DNA of 64,000 nucleotides from Micavibrio_B sp964633355 (GCA_964633355.1 CAZWGO010000002.1:1-64000); one strand, 5' to 3'; counted from the first letter of the stretch, positions 34,711 through 44,678 are shown. Program-made: numbers and translations. Notes: a model not told the origin generated them from the sequence alone.

Positions 34711-35651
34711 TGCCGGATATTTCAGTTATCGTGCCAAGCTATAACGATGAAAAAGGTATCACGATTTTGCTCGATGCCTTGAATGCTCAAACCATCGATC
34801 CATCCCGCGTCGAATACATTATTGTCAATAATAACAGCAAAGACAAAACACGCGAAGTCATCGCCGACTATGCCAGAACGGCGAAGATTAATATCGTCAG
34901 TATCGATGAAAATGAAATTCAGGGGTCATATGCTGCGCGTAATAAAGGCATCCGCGCTTCAAAAGGTGAGATACTTATTTTTACGGATGCCGATTGCGTT
35001 CCGGCGCCGGACTGGATCGAAAAAATGCTGCCCGGCTTCGATGATCCGCAAGTCGGGGCGGTCGGCGGGGCGATTAACGGTTTTCCCGGTGATACATTGA
35101 TCGAACAATTTTCCCTGCGCCGCCGGATCCTCGCGCAGGATTACATGATGAACCATCCCTATATGCCGTTTTGCCAAACCGCAAATTTAGGCTTCCGCAA
35201 GGATGTCTTCCGTCAAGCAGGGCTGTTCCGCTCCGGCCTTAAAACTGCCGGCGATGCCGATATGAACTGGCGCATGCAAAAAGACACCGATTATAAACTG
35301 ATCTACCATCCGGACTCGATCATTCTGCACCGCCACCGCACGAATTTCGCCGATCTCTATGAACAATTCGAACGCTATGGCCGCTCGGTGGTTTACCTGA
35401 AACAGCTCTATAGCTGGGATGCTCCGCGCGAGCCACGCTTGATCTGGTATATCCGTAAGATGATCGTCTGGGCCTTGTTTAAATACCCGGTCCTGCTCAC
35501 GAAATATCTGTTCAAGAAAATTCCTAAAATCGAAGTCTATGAAGAGCCGATCCGCATCTTTATCAAATGGTGCAGCTATCACGGTACGAATAAGGCGAAG
35601 AAAATGGGCCCGCTCACGCAAAATCTCGATATCGAGTATTTAGGCGCATGA
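34710..35651 (+). CDS. Glycosyltransferase family 2
   Basis: A 313-residue GT2 enzyme: ISVIVPSYNDEKGI, IIVNNNSKDKT, GSYAARNKGIRASKGEILIFTDADC and a later GDADMNWRMQK acceptor motif. A hydrophobic stretch near 245-262 may associate with the membrane. It lies between the flippase (1-base overlap) and the GT8-like gene (4-base overlap). Confidence 0.9.
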   Translation: MPDISVIVPSYNDEKGITILLDALNAQTIDPSRVEYIIVNNNSKDKTREVIADYARTAKINIVSIDENEIQGSYAARNKGIRASKGEILIFTDADCVPAPDWIEKMLPGFDDPQVGAVGGAINGFPGDTLIEQFSLRRRILAQDYMMNHPYMPFCQTANLGFRKDVFRQAGLFRSGLKTAGDADMNWRMQKDTDYKLIYHPDSIILHRHRTNFADLYEQFERYGRSVVYLKQLYSWDAPREPRLIWYIRKMIVWALFKYPVLLTKYLFKKIPKIEVYEEPIRIFIKWCSYHGTNKAKKMGPLTQNLDIEYLGA

Positions 35652-36535
35652 GCGAAGGCTTTATCACCATAGCTTACGGTGCGAAAGAATATATCCGCAT
35701 GGCGAGGGCCATGGCGCTGTCTTATCGCCGTTTCAATTCATCGCGCCCGTTTGCTGTTGTAACCGATGAAGGCAATATCAAGAATCTAAGTCCTTACTTC
35801 GATATTGTCATCCCGCTCAAATCCGAATACGGCAAGGGGGTGGTGCAAAAACTGCATATGGATTTATACGCGCCCTTTGAGAAAAACGTGTTTATCGATT
35901 CCGACTGCCTTTTTTACAAAGACCCCGAGCTGGTATGGCAGAGTTATAATCAGGGTGATTTCACCATGCGCGGCTGGCGCTATCTTACAGGTTACACCGA
36001 ATACGAACAGAAAGACCCGTATCTCTTTCTCGACGATGTCGCTGCAACGCTCCGGAAACGTAATTTAACTCGTTTTCCGCATTTCAACAGCGGCGTAATG
36101 GGGTTTCGGAAAAACTCTCCTGTATTCGGGCTTTCGCGTGAAATTTATAAAAATGCGGCCGATCTTGGTTTCAAGAAATTCAAAAACGCGCCGCTCGCCG
36201 ACGAACCTGTTTTCGCGCTTGCCATGGAAGAGGCGGGAGTTGAGCTTTATCCATGGGATCATGTGAACGGACAGGAAACCGCCATCGGTATGGATGATCG
36301 CTACGGCATCAATGTTATCGAAGGTAAAAGCAGATTTATCAAAAACGGCGTTGAGGTAGAGCCCGCGATCATTCATTTTAATTCCGGCGGCATTAATGTG
36401 AAATCCTATTTCCGCGATATCTGCCGCTTGGAAGCAGAGATGCTGAACCTGCCTGCAAAACTTTATATAGGGGCCAGCCTGATATATCGTGCCTTGCTTG
36501 TAAAATTCCGTGATCTCAAAAAGAAATTCAGGTAA
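35648..36535 (+). CDS. Glycosyltransferase family 8-like / nucleotide-diphospho-sugar transferase
   Basis: A 295-residue GT-A protein. It begins FITIAYGAKEYIRMARAMALSYRR and has a DxD-like metal site in NVFIDSDCLFYKDP. FNSGVMGFRK is the substrate loop common to GT8 and related families. The C-terminal HFNSGG block is also GT8-like. It is the last gene of the plus-strand run and overlaps the convergent GT14-like gene by 8 bases. Confidence 0.72.
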   Translation: MSEGFITIAYGAKEYIRMARAMALSYRRFNSSRPFAVVTDEGNIKNLSPYFDIVIPLKSEYGKGVVQKLHMDLYAPFEKNVFIDSDCLFYKDPELVWQSYNQGDFTMRGWRYLTGYTEYEQKDPYLFLDDVAATLRKRNLTRFPHFNSGVMGFRKNSPVFGLSREIYKNAADLGFKKFKNAPLADEPVFALAMEEAGVELYPWDHVNGQETAIGMDDRYGINVIEGKSRFIKNGVEVEPAIIHFNSGGINVKSYFRDICRLEAEMLNLPAKLYIGASLIYRALLVKFRDLKKKFR

Positions 36536-37433
36536 TCCATTTGCCCGAAAAGGGTGCGGCGTCGAAATCGAAAGTATCGCTGTCTTCTCTGTTATCGATC
36601 AACCTTATTAAATCTGCCGATTTATCGATATCGAATTTCCGCGCATAACGACAATTGGTTTGTTTCAGATTATCCCAGTCTCTCTCGTCCAAAACACTCG
36701 GATGTTCACGCTCCGCCGTCCAGTCCACATAATGGGAACGATCTTCGATTTTATTCATACCGATATTTTTAACCAGCGTCTGAAAAAATATCTCATCTCC
36801 TCCCCAGGAAAAACGGAAGAAATTATAAAATTCCCGCCCTTGTTTTGTTTTGAGAAAAGACAGAATTTTATGGGTCGTGTCGCGGCTTAAGGCAATCCAG
36901 TTCGATCCGCGATAGGCGGTGAAGTCTTCCATGAATTTTCGGTTTGGCGCGTATTTATTCAATAATTGCTTTGCCCGTGTCACATAATGTCTGGATCGTT
37001 TCGGCAATTTCGCCAGAAAATCGACAAAATGATAATGGTACAAATTAAAAGAGAAAGATGCGCCGTCCGATAATTCATAATAATTCATAAAATCCGTATC
37101 GGGCCGCGTAGTATGAAATTTCAAAATTGTCTCGATAGAATGAAGCGGATAATCGCGGCCCGACATAAACTGGTAAACATTATAATCGCCCTGCGCGGCG
37201 GCGAATTCCAGAATGGCCAGCATGGATTTAATTTGGCTAAACCCGCCATGATTGACGCTGACACGCTTATCAAGGAAAATCACATCGCCTGTTATGCAGC
37301 GTTTGAATAATTCAATATCTTTCTTGGCATCGACATGGATAAAAATATCGACCTGCGGTGATTGCAGTTTAGAAATCGCGCGGGCTGCCATTTCGGGTTT
37401 TTCATGCAGCAGGAACAGGTAAGCGATTTTCAT
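36528..37433 (-). CDS. Core-2/I-branching-type beta-1,6-N-acetylglucosaminyltransferase (GT14)
   Basis: A 301-residue protein of the GT14 Branch family. Family features are AYLFLLHEKPE at the start, IFIHVDAKKD, VNHGGFSQIKSMLAILEFA, FMSGRDYPLHS, SNWIALSRDTTHKIL and FSWGGDEIFFQTLV. GT14 enzymes use UDP-GlcNAc or UDP-xylose without a DxD metal site. Bacterial members often add branches to exopolysaccharides. It overlaps the upstream GT2 by 4 bases and is last in a five-gene minus-strand run. Confidence 0.87.
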   Translation of the reverse strand: MKIAYLFLLHEKPEMAARAISKLQSPQVDIFIHVDAKKDIELFKRCITGDVIFLDKRVSVNHGGFSQIKSMLAILEFAAAQGDYNVYQFMSGRDYPLHSIETILKFHTTRPDTDFMNYYELSDGASFSFNLYHYHFVDFLAKLPKRSRHYVTRAKQLLNKYAPNRKFMEDFTAYRGSNWIALSRDTTHKILSFLKTKQGREFYNFFRFSWGGDEIFFQTLVKNIGMNKIEDRSHYVDWTAEREHPSVLDERDWDNLKQTNCRYARKFDIDKSADLIRLIDNREDSDTFDFDAAPFSGKWIT

Positions 37434-38353
37434 TTTCCTGCGTAATCCCGATAACTTTTATAAAGCCCGCGAAAATAAAAGAATTTCCAACGCGACCAGA
37501 AACGGTGTTTGCATCGCGGCATCAGATAAGTAAGCGGATAAATGCAGGACCAGAAAAGAAGGCGCAAGATAATCTCAAAATGGAAAGGAATGGCATCAGG
37601 AAAAATGCGTGCATGCGGCCTGTCTGGGGAAATGACGAAGCGGCCATACCCCAATCGTTCGGCGCGGCGGATCACCCAGTCTTCATTGACGGTTGCCTGT
37701 TTGATAGTGTGAATAACGACGGCGTCTGCCGAATAATAAACCCTGTGGCCCGCTTCGAAGGCGCGTTGCGCAAGCTCCGTATCTTCGCCCATGGCGTAAA
37801 AAGCGGAAGGGGTAGGACCTATCGTTTCGTTAAACCGAAATCCTTCATCGAAAATCGTTTTGCGGTAGGCCATATTTGGCCCCCAGACTTTACCCGCTTC
37901 GCAAGCGCCGCTTGTCTCACGTTCGTGAACCGCAAAAGTCGAGCCGAGCGGAATCCAGCTCTTTAAATCCGCATCCGGTTCCTTTTCCCATTTGCCGACG
38001 ATCCGTCCGGTAAAAATATCATATTCTGGATTGGCTGCCGCCGCAGCAATGAGGCTTTCCATCCATCTGGCGTCGATATCGACATCGTCATCGGCAAATA
38101 AAATCAAATCTGAGGTAAGGTGAGGTATGGCGGCATTCAGCGCTCTCGATTTTCCCGGGGCTGGAACATCGATAACTTGTACGTTTATCTTATCGGCATA
38201 GCTCTCGGCTATTTCTTTTGTGCGGTCTTGGCTGTTGTTGTTCATGAGAAAAATGCGCCATCGGTCTTTGGGCAATGTAGATGCGGCCAGCGACTCCAAT
38301 GTCTTTCCAATACGGTCTTCGCTGTTATAGGTGGCGATTACAATATCGATCAT
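37430..38353 (-). CDS. Glycosyltransferase family 2
   Basis: A 307-residue GT2 enzyme: IDIVIATYNSEDRI, FLMNNNSQDRT, GKSRALNAAIPH and LILFADDDVDID for the metal site, and a GEDTELAQRAFEAG acceptor/base motif. A hydrophobic segment near 270-285 (ILRLLFWSCIYPLTYL) may anchor it. It has 4-base overlaps with both neighbours. Confidence 0.9.
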   Translation of the reverse strand: MIDIVIATYNSEDRIGKTLESLAASTLPKDRWRIFLMNNNSQDRTKEIAESYADKINVQVIDVPAPGKSRALNAAIPHLTSDLILFADDDVDIDARWMESLIAAAAANPEYDIFTGRIVGKWEKEPDADLKSWIPLGSTFAVHERETSGACEAGKVWGPNMAYRKTIFDEGFRFNETIGPTPSAFYAMGEDTELAQRAFEAGHRVYYSADAVVIHTIKQATVNEDWVIRRAERLGYGRFVISPDRPHARIFPDAIPFHFEIILRLLFWSCIYPLTYLMPRCKHRFWSRWKFFYFRGLYKSYRDYAGK

Positions 38354-39423
38354 CTGACCATCACTTTATAAAAATCTTCATATTTTTCGATCATGCGATC
38401 AATTGTGAATTTTTCTTCGAATGACGCGCGGCAATCTTTCCGCGATAATGAGGCGGCTTTATCAAGCGCGGCCGCAAGCGCGTCGATATCCCGCATGGGC
38501 ACGACAACAGAGGTTTTAGGATCGAGTATCTCGTCAACTGCACCGTTTTGATAGGTCGCCACCGGCGTTCCGCAGGCAAGGGCTTCGATATAGGTGAGGC
38601 CGAAAGGTTCATCCCAATGCGGCGTTGATATCATGACCGAAGCTTCGCCTATTTTTTTATGAAGCGTTTCGTGATTGGCAATACCGTGATGGATAATATT
38701 TTTTTCGTTTAGCAAAGGACTGACTTGAGTTTCGAAATATTCTACATCGTCGCTGCTACCGTACAGATCGAGATGATATCCCGCCTTGATGGCGGCTTGA
38801 ATGGCATCATGTGGCGCTTTGTCTTTCGTCATTCGCCCGTACCATATCGCATGGCAGAGTTTTGCCGTTTCGCTGAAAGTCCAATCGTCTTTATTAATCC
38901 CGTTATGGATGACGGTGGCATCCGCAAAGTCTCGCCACGATTTTGCCAGATGGTTTGATACGGCGATATACGAACTCTTTTTGCCCGCCGCTTTTACGCC
39001 CCGCAATATTTCTCTGAAAATAGGCGTATGCAGGATTGTCACGGTCGGGGCATTATAAAAAGAAACATCTCGCAAAGGCTTCGCGGCAATCGCGTTGTTA
39101 TGGACGATGTCGAATTTATGGGCGGCGATATATTTCGTTGCTTTGCTGTAAGCTCTGCTTGTTTCTACATTTCGTAAGAAGCGAAAAATTCGGGCTTTTA
39201 GAATTTTGCCATCCGCTTGCTGAAACCATGGGGTTGAAAATAAAGACTGATGCCGGATCGAGATGAGGGGAAGAGATGGGTCTGAGTCACCACTGGCAAA
39301 GACTGTGACCTTGTGCCCCCGCGCGATCAGTTTTTTAGCAAGCCACCATGTGTGCGCTTCGAGGCCGCCTTTAAAAGGGGGGGTGATAGGATGATTGATG
39401 GGCGCGATTAAAGCGATTTTCAT
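38350..39423 (-). CDS. Glycosyltransferase family 4
   Basis: A 357-residue GT-B enzyme. The N-terminus IALIAPINHPITPPFKGGLEAHTWWLAKKLIARGHKVTVFA is typical of GT4 donors-site-retaining enzymes with the glycine loop GG. The C-terminal donor site has WYGRMTKDKAPHDAIQAA and the EPFGLTYIEALACGTPVATYQNGAVDEI block. It has 4-base overlaps with both neighbours. Confidence 0.9.
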   Translation of the reverse strand: MKIALIAPINHPITPPFKGGLEAHTWWLAKKLIARGHKVTVFASGDSDPSLPLISIRHQSLFSTPWFQQADGKILKARIFRFLRNVETSRAYSKATKYIAAHKFDIVHNNAIAAKPLRDVSFYNAPTVTILHTPIFREILRGVKAAGKKSSYIAVSNHLAKSWRDFADATVIHNGINKDDWTFSETAKLCHAIWYGRMTKDKAPHDAIQAAIKAGYHLDLYGSSDDVEYFETQVSPLLNEKNIIHHGIANHETLHKKIGEASVMISTPHWDEPFGLTYIEALACGTPVATYQNGAVDEILDPKTSVVVPMRDIDALAAALDKAASLSRKDCRASFEEKFTIDRMIEKYEDFYKVMVR

Positions 39424-40577
39424 CTTCGTCTCAGATCGGGCTTAAAACCGTCGATGATAGTGTCGTAGAATTTTTCCAATTTTTCGGTCTGGACGCGGAT
39501 ATCGAATGTATCTCTGATAAATCGTGGTGCGGCGTCTGCCATGGCATTGCGCTTGTCCGGATCTTCGATCAGGCTGATAATGGCTTTGGCAAATTCATGA
39601 ACATCGCCTTCCTTGCATAAAATTCCGGTAATGTCTTTTTGCATGGCTTCGGGCACACCGCCGGAATCAAATGCAACAACCGGAACGCCCGCCCATTGCG
39701 CTTCGGCAACGACAAGGCCAAAGGCTTCCGTTTGGCCGTTCTCCATATGCATCGATGTATGACAGAAAATATCGCTGTTTCTCATCATAACCATCATCTT
39801 GGCATAAGAAACCGCGCCATGAAATTTATAATTATGAAGCATCTGCGCGGCTTTTTCTTCAAGGCTGGAGCGTAGCGGGCCGTCACCCGCGATCTCTAAA
39901 CTGACATGATATCCGGCTTTCTGGACGATCGAGACGGCTTCGATCAATTTCTCATGTCCTTTAAATGGCACCAGCCGCCCGGCGGCGAATAAATGGATGG
40001 GATCGTTTACGCTTCGCGCCGCTTTGGCTTCTTTGAAGACGCCGAGCGGAATGCCCATATATAAAACATGGCATTTCTCGGCGGGGAAGCCAAACTCGAT
40101 AGCCCGTTTTTTGACGTATTCGGATACACAGATAAAAGCCGAAGCACGGCGCGCCAGGATATGGCGGTTTCTGGCATATAAGAATTGAAGAAGCCCGTCT
40201 TTCTTGATCGTGATATCGCGCTTTAAAACATCAAATCCGTGCAGTGTGACGATGAGCGGTCTTTTGGCACGCTCGGCCGGACCGCTGGCCAGCCATCCGC
40301 TCGGACCGAAATGGGCATGAACGATGTCGGCGCTTTTAAATATGGACTCAAAAAAACGGCTTTGTCCGGTAAGTTTGAAAAGCGCTTCCTCGATTTTATC
40401 CTGAATGCTGTTACCTTTATTCAGGATTAATTGCGGCAGTTTTATTTCCGCCGATGGATGGGCTTTGCGACAGGCAACCAATCTTGTTTCGAAACGCCGC
40501 AATGTCTTTGCCTGATGCGCGATAAATATTTCGCTTAAGGGAAGGCACTGGTTAAGAAAAATGGCAACCTTACGCAT
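39420..40577 (-). CDS. Glycosyltransferase family 4
   Basis: A 385-residue GT-B enzyme: VAIFLNQCLPLSEIFIAHQAKTLRR, VHAHFGPSGW, LFAAGRLVPFKGHEKLIEA and TEAFGLVVAEAQWAGVPVVAFDSGGVPE. It resembles the 414-residue GT4 at 30976 in domain layout. The gene is 7 bases from the upstream GT2 and overlaps the downstream GT4 by 4 bases. Confidence 0.9.
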   Translation of the reverse strand: MRKVAIFLNQCLPLSEIFIAHQAKTLRRFETRLVACRKAHPSAEIKLPQLILNKGNSIQDKIEEALFKLTGQSRFFESIFKSADIVHAHFGPSGWLASGPAERAKRPLIVTLHGFDVLKRDITIKKDGLLQFLYARNRHILARRASAFICVSEYVKKRAIEFGFPAEKCHVLYMGIPLGVFKEAKAARSVNDPIHLFAAGRLVPFKGHEKLIEAVSIVQKAGYHVSLEIAGDGPLRSSLEEKAAQMLHNYKFHGAVSYAKMMVMMRNSDIFCHTSMHMENGQTEAFGLVVAEAQWAGVPVVAFDSGGVPEAMQKDITGILCKEGDVHEFAKAIISLIEDPDKRNAMADAAPRFIRDTFDIRVQTEKLEKFYDTIIDGFKPDLRRR

Positions 40578-40584
40578 ATCGAAC

Positions 40585-41526
40585 CTACCTCTGGTTGGCG
40601 GGTGATACGCTGTCCATTACGGCATGGCGTTGCTGGAATGCCCATTCAGCGGCTTCGCCCTTGCCATGGGTCAGGGCACGGATTTGATAGCTTTGAATAA
40701 ATTTGGTCAGATCCTTATCACCGAATCTTTTTTCACCGTCATAGAGGGCTTTCACATAGCCGAAGATGGAATACAGCGTGCCGATCACATATGGCTTTTG
40801 TTTGAAGCTGCGGAATGCAGAGCTGGCAAGGAAGAAAACAGGATGCGTGCCGATTAGGTACTGGCCTTTGCCATGACGGATGCGGCCTTTATTGATATTC
40901 TTCTGGCTCGATCCCATCGGGCGCAAATGGATAAATTGCAATTCCGGTTCATCCCAGCTAAGCGCGCGCCATCCAAACCAGCGGGAGCGGTGACAATCAT
41001 ATCCGTCCCATCCGACTTCTGACACGAAGCCACCGATTTGCTCGAAACATTCGCGGCGATAAAATTTAGTCATACCGACCGAGGCTTCGTCGCCACATAA
41101 TTCGCTTCGGCGTTCGCCGGATTTAGGATCGATGAAGTAAGCTTTGCCGCTGCCTGTGCCAAGCAACGGGTCCTGATCCATTTTTTGCAGAAGGATTTCA
41201 AAATAACGCGGCGGTAATTCCAGATCGACATCGAACTTGCAGATGAAATCGTAAGCGACATCGATATGCTGATATCCTTCATTAAAGGCAAGGATAACGC
41301 CGGGGCCGACATTTCGTTTTGCGCTCGCTTCGCGGCGGATGATTTTGATAAACGGCATGGAGGGTAGATATTTCGATACGATCTCCATACTGTCATCGGT
41401 CGAACCGTCATCGACGATAATCCATTGCACGGGTTTGATCGTTTGGTTTTGAACCGAGATCAATGTTTTTTCGATATATTTACCCTCGTCTTTACACGGG
41501 GAAACAAGAACATAGGCTGTTTTCAT
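40585..41526 (-). CDS. Glycosyltransferase family 2
   Basis: A 313-residue GT2 enzyme: AYVLVSPCKDEGKYI, WIIVDDGSTDDS, GPGVILAFNEGY and FICKFDVDLELPP. The start at 41526 is chosen because the family N-terminus begins there. A longer reading frame to 41622 adds a basic stretch unlike GT2 and would overlap the divergent WecG-like gene. It heads the minus-strand run 41526-36528. Confidence 0.88.
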   Translation of the reverse strand: MKTAYVLVSPCKDEGKYIEKTLISVQNQTIKPVQWIIVDDGSTDDSMEIVSKYLPSMPFIKIIRREASAKRNVGPGVILAFNEGYQHIDVAYDFICKFDVDLELPPRYFEILLQKMDQDPLLGTGSGKAYFIDPKSGERRSELCGDEASVGMTKFYRRECFEQIGGFVSEVGWDGYDCHRSRWFGWRALSWDEPELQFIHLRPMGSSQKNINKGRIRHGKGQYLIGTHPVFFLASSAFRSFKQKPYVIGTLYSIFGYVKALYDGEKRFGDKDLTKFIQSYQIRALTHGKGEAAEWAFQQRHAVMDSVSPANQR

Positions 41527-41585
41527 GGGGTTAGTTTTATTGCCTAAAGCCTTGTGATGCAACGCAATAATCGTTAATTTGGCGT

Positions 41586-42323
41586 ATGGCTTTTTCCGAG
41601 AACACCGACCGCATTTACCCATTACTTCATAAAACCGCGCAGGATTCCCGCGAATGGAGCATTCCTGAAAATTTTATACCGGATAAGCCGTTGACGATGG
41701 GCTTTTTGAACCAGCACGGCGTCAATACGGCTGTTCGAAACGAAGACTTCTATAGTTTTCTGATGGCCAGCGATTACCTGCTGCGGGATGGGATAGGGGT
41801 CAAGCTCGCGCTTAAACTATTCAAGCTTGGGGAAACGGAAAATCTCAATGGAACCGACCTAATTTCCGTTCTTATCCGCCATTATGATGGCAGGAAACTG
41901 GCGATTTTTGGCGCGTCGGCAGATACTATTAACGCTTGCCGCGAACGCCTTGAAAAAGAAGGGGTCAGAAATATAGTCGTCATGGAACATGGCTTTCATG
42001 AAGACGGATTTTATCTGAAATTGTGTGAAACGGTCAGACCCGATATCATTATTTTATGTATGGGTATGCCAAGGCAGGAAATTCTGGCGGGAAAACTGGA
42101 GAAAGAGAAGCTCGCAGGGATGATTATCTGCGGTGGCGGCTGGGCTGATTTTTATTCGGGGGTCAAGATTCGTGCACCGGAATGGATGCGGAAATTATCG
42201 CTGGAATGGCTTCATCGTCTGCTGAAAGAACCAAAGCGTCTCGGCAAGCGATATACAATCGATATTATTTATTACTTTTACCTCTTGGCGAAAGCTTATG
42301 CCATTTCAAGGCCGAAGAAATAA
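41586..42323 (+). CDS. WecG/TagA/CpsF family glycosyltransferase (GT26)
   Basis: A 245-residue protein with GT26 features: MGFLNQHGVNTAVRN, LRDGIGVKLALKLF, then ENLNGTDLI, LAIFGA and the ILCMGMPRQEILAGK block, ending in PEWMRKLSLEWLHRLLKEPKRLGKRY, the membrane-associating tail. Such enzymes add a sugar (ManNAcA, ManNAc or a hexose) to a lipid-linked precursor. Its 3' end overlaps galE, convergent, by 59 bases. Confidence 0.93.
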   Translation: MAFSENTDRIYPLLHKTAQDSREWSIPENFIPDKPLTMGFLNQHGVNTAVRNEDFYSFLMASDYLLRDGIGVKLALKLFKLGETENLNGTDLISVLIRHYDGRKLAIFGASADTINACRERLEKEGVRNIVVMEHGFHEDGFYLKLCETVRPDIIILCMGMPRQEILAGKLEKEKLAGMIICGGGWADFYSGVKIRAPEWMRKLSLEWLHRLLKEPKRLGKRYTIDIIYYFYLLAKAYAISRPKK

Positions 42324-43257
42324 TATCGTCGATATTCGTATACTTCGGCTCCCAGCCTAAAAGGCTTTTTGCTTTTTGATTATCGGCAATCAATCTTGCC
42401 GGATCGCCTGTCCGGCGCGGGTAAAAACTATGGGGAACCGGACTGCCTAGTCTTTCAAAGGAATTGATAATTTCTTTAACAGATATGCCTGAACCATTGC
42501 CCAGATTGCAGGTAAAATTTTCTGCATTATCCAGTAGTTTGTTGATTGCGAGGACATGCGCCGAGGACAGATCCATCACATGGATATAATCGCGAATGGC
42601 TGTGCCATCCGGCGTGTCGTAATCATTGCCAAAGATCTTTAGTTCGGGTTCGCTTCCAAGCGCAGCAAAACAGGCACGCGGAATAAGATGGGTTTCCGGA
42701 TCATGCGCTTCGCCGATATCCCCGTCAGGCGATGCGCCGCAGGCATTGAAATAACGGAGAATGCCAAAGGCCGGACCGCCAGTTGCATAAAAATCTTTCA
42801 GCAGTTGTTCAAAAAAAATCTTCGACCAGCCATAAGGATTTTTAGGCTGCGTCATTTCATCTTCGGAAATTAACGCGGATTCTACGTCACCATAAGCGGC
42901 GGCGGTCGAAGAATAGACGAAGGCTTTGACGCCGTGTTCTTTCAGGCAACGCATAAAAGAGATTTTTCGCGCGAAATTATTTTCGTAGTATTTCAGCGGA
43001 TTGCTAACGGATTCTCCAACTTCGATAGAGCCTGAAAGATCGATTACCGCCTCGATATTGTATTTTTTTAAGGCGGCTGAAACCGCGCTGATATCGTCGA
43101 CCGATGCTTCGACCAGTTCGCCCCATTTTACAAAGTCTCGATATCCGGTCGATACATCATCCAGCACCACAGGATTATGTCCGTAAGCGGCGAGCGCTTT
43201 ACAGACATGGGAGCCGATATATCCGGCTCCGCCGGCAACGAGAATGGATTTATTCAT
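42265..43257 (-). CDS. galE: UDP-glucose/UDP-hexose 4-epimerase
   Basis: A 330-residue extended short-chain dehydrogenase. The NAD-binding glycine loop GGAGYIGS is at 9-16, the catalytic Ser/Thr lies in YSSTAAAYGD (115-123), and the Tyr142-x3-Lys146 pair is in NPYGWSK. The C-terminus has RRTGDPARLIADNQKAKSLLGW. It makes UDP-galactose (or a related 4-epimer) for the surface glycan. Substrate range cannot be settled here. It overlaps the WecG-like gene tail to tail by 59 bases. Confidence 0.93.
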   Translation of the reverse strand: MNKSILVAGGAGYIGSHVCKALAAYGHNPVVLDDVSTGYRDFVKWGELVEASVDDISAVSAALKKYNIEAVIDLSGSIEVGESVSNPLKYYENNFARKISFMRCLKEHGVKAFVYSSTAAAYGDVESALISEDEMTQPKNPYGWSKIFFEQLLKDFYATGGPAFGILRYFNACGASPDGDIGEAHDPETHLIPRACFAALGSEPELKIFGNDYDTPDGTAIRDYIHVMDLSSAHVLAINKLLDNAENFTCNLGNGSGISVKEIINSFERLGSPVPHSFYPRRTGDPARLIADNQKAKSLLGWEPKYTNIDDIISSALKWHKLSPRGKSNK

Positions 43258-43305
43258 ACGAGGGTTAATATACTAACCAAAGCCGAAAAACAAAGCCCTA
43301 AAACG

Positions 43306-44670
43306 TCAAGGTTTTATGCCCAAAGCCCAGCTATTTACCAGACTGGACATTCTGGTCACCATCTCGCTTGCTGGATGGACGGAATCGGCTGTCGGGAAGT
43401 TCGTGGCTCCGGTTGTATGCCATTTCCCCGGATTGGCCGGATCGTCGGTTACGGTTGTGATATCGATAATATCATCGACCAGTCCTCCACCCGGCAACGT
43501 ACGCAGCCATGCATTATATTGATCGCGTTTTCCGCCAACGACAAAAGCGGCTTTTGGTGTCTGTCCGGCGGCATCTGTCCAGTTATTGGTCGTCGTCGTT
43601 GACGGGCAAATCGTAACCACGGTTACATGCAAAGGTTTGCCGTACGGACCGATGGTTCTTTTAAATTCAGTCAGGATCGACGTCGCATCGGCCTGCATTT
43701 GCGCGACCGTTCCGCTATTTAAATCGTTATAGCCTGTTTCGAAAATAACATGGGTGCAGTATTGCCAGATATCCCGCGACTTGGGGTAATATTGCAATTT
43801 CTGGCTGGAAAGTCTAATGCCGGGGATTGCTTGAAAATGCCAAGGTAATGGATATCCATTCACATTCGCCAAAGCCCGGGCAATAAAACCGTTATTGCCG
43901 TATGAGTCTGCAGATGCATCGCCGACGCCTGCCGCAATACTGTCACCGATAACAAGAACCGACGGCATTGGATTTTTAGGAATGCCTATAATAGCAGGGA
44001 CGTGATGGCGACAAAAAGTCGTCACGCCGCCACTTGGAGTTGTGAGTGCGCCCGTATTGGCGACTTGGGAGCTATCTGCAGGAGATAAAACATTGGATGC
44101 GCCATACATCGGGCGTCCCGAACTCGGAAATTTTCCTGTCGGGTTGGGAATAACCAGATTCTGGCGACTGTAAATCGTTGCGCCTGCTGCAAGACCCATC
44201 ACCAATGGATCGGATAAAGTTAAAGGACTGCCACTAGCGATAGAAGCGCTTTTTTGGCCTCTGAAAAATGCCTGCCTTGTCATCGCAGGGGAGGTTGTTT
44301 CGATACCAGCCTCCCATGTGAATGAGTTACCCAAATCTAATTCCGGCGCATTGGTGTCGAACTCTGTCCAGTAACCAGTCATGCCAATCTGAATATGACT
44401 GACATCTTGCGGACCGATAATATGACCTTGGCGAACTTGCTGCTGGACGTCGGATCGTCCGCTTGTATTTCCGGCGCGCGTCGCCGCAGGCAGTTGAGTT
44501 TGTGTACAGATAATTTGAGGTTTACGCACGGCCATCGTGGTTTTAATTTCATCTACGCTGGCTTTATAATCGCTGTCGGTTGAAGGACGTACGATATAGG
44601 CGATATCTGAATCGCTTAAGCCTCCCGCGGTAGAGATACCGGGGAGGTTTTCCAAAGTTGTATTTGTCAT
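43306..44670 (-). CDS. SGNH/GDSL-type hydrolase with phage-tail-like N-terminus
   Basis: A 454-residue two-part protein. The C-terminal half (about 235-450) is an SGNH hydrolase: block I VLVIGDSIAAG with Ser244, block III GYNDL (Asn315), and block V DSVHP with Asp429 and His432. The N-terminal LSDSDIAYIVRPSTDSDYKASVDEIK resembles attachment segments of phage tail fibres. The middle (95-225) is Gly/Ser/Thr-rich beta structure. No signal peptide is evident. It may deacetylate surface sugars. A ribosome site AGGAAC precedes the ATG, and galE follows 48 bases downstream. Confidence 0.8.
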   Translation of the reverse strand: MTNTTLENLPGISTAGGLSDSDIAYIVRPSTDSDYKASVDEIKTTMAVRKPQIICTQTQLPAATRAGNTSGRSDVQQQVRQGHIIGPQDVSHIQIGMTGYWTEFDTNAPELDLGNSFTWEAGIETTSPAMTRQAFFRGQKSASIASGSPLTLSDPLVMGLAAGATIYSRQNLVIPNPTGKFPSSGRPMYGASNVLSPADSSQVANTGALTTPSGGVTTFCRHHVPAIIGIPKNPMPSVLVIGDSIAAGVGDASADSYGNNGFIARALANVNGYPLPWHFQAIPGIRLSSQKLQYYPKSRDIWQYCTHVIFETGYNDLNSGTVAQMQADATSILTEFKRTIGPYGKPLHVTVVTICPSTTTTNNWTDAAGQTPKAAFVVGGKRDQYNAWLRTLPGGGLVDDIIDITTVTDDPANPGKWHTTGATNFPTADSVHPASEMVTRMSSLVNSWALGIKP

Positions 44671-44678
44671 TTATGTTC

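Noticed and set aside
41527..41622. Longer N-terminus for the GT2 gene ending at 40585
   Set aside because: The extra 32 residues are unlike GT2 and overlap the divergent WecG-like gene.
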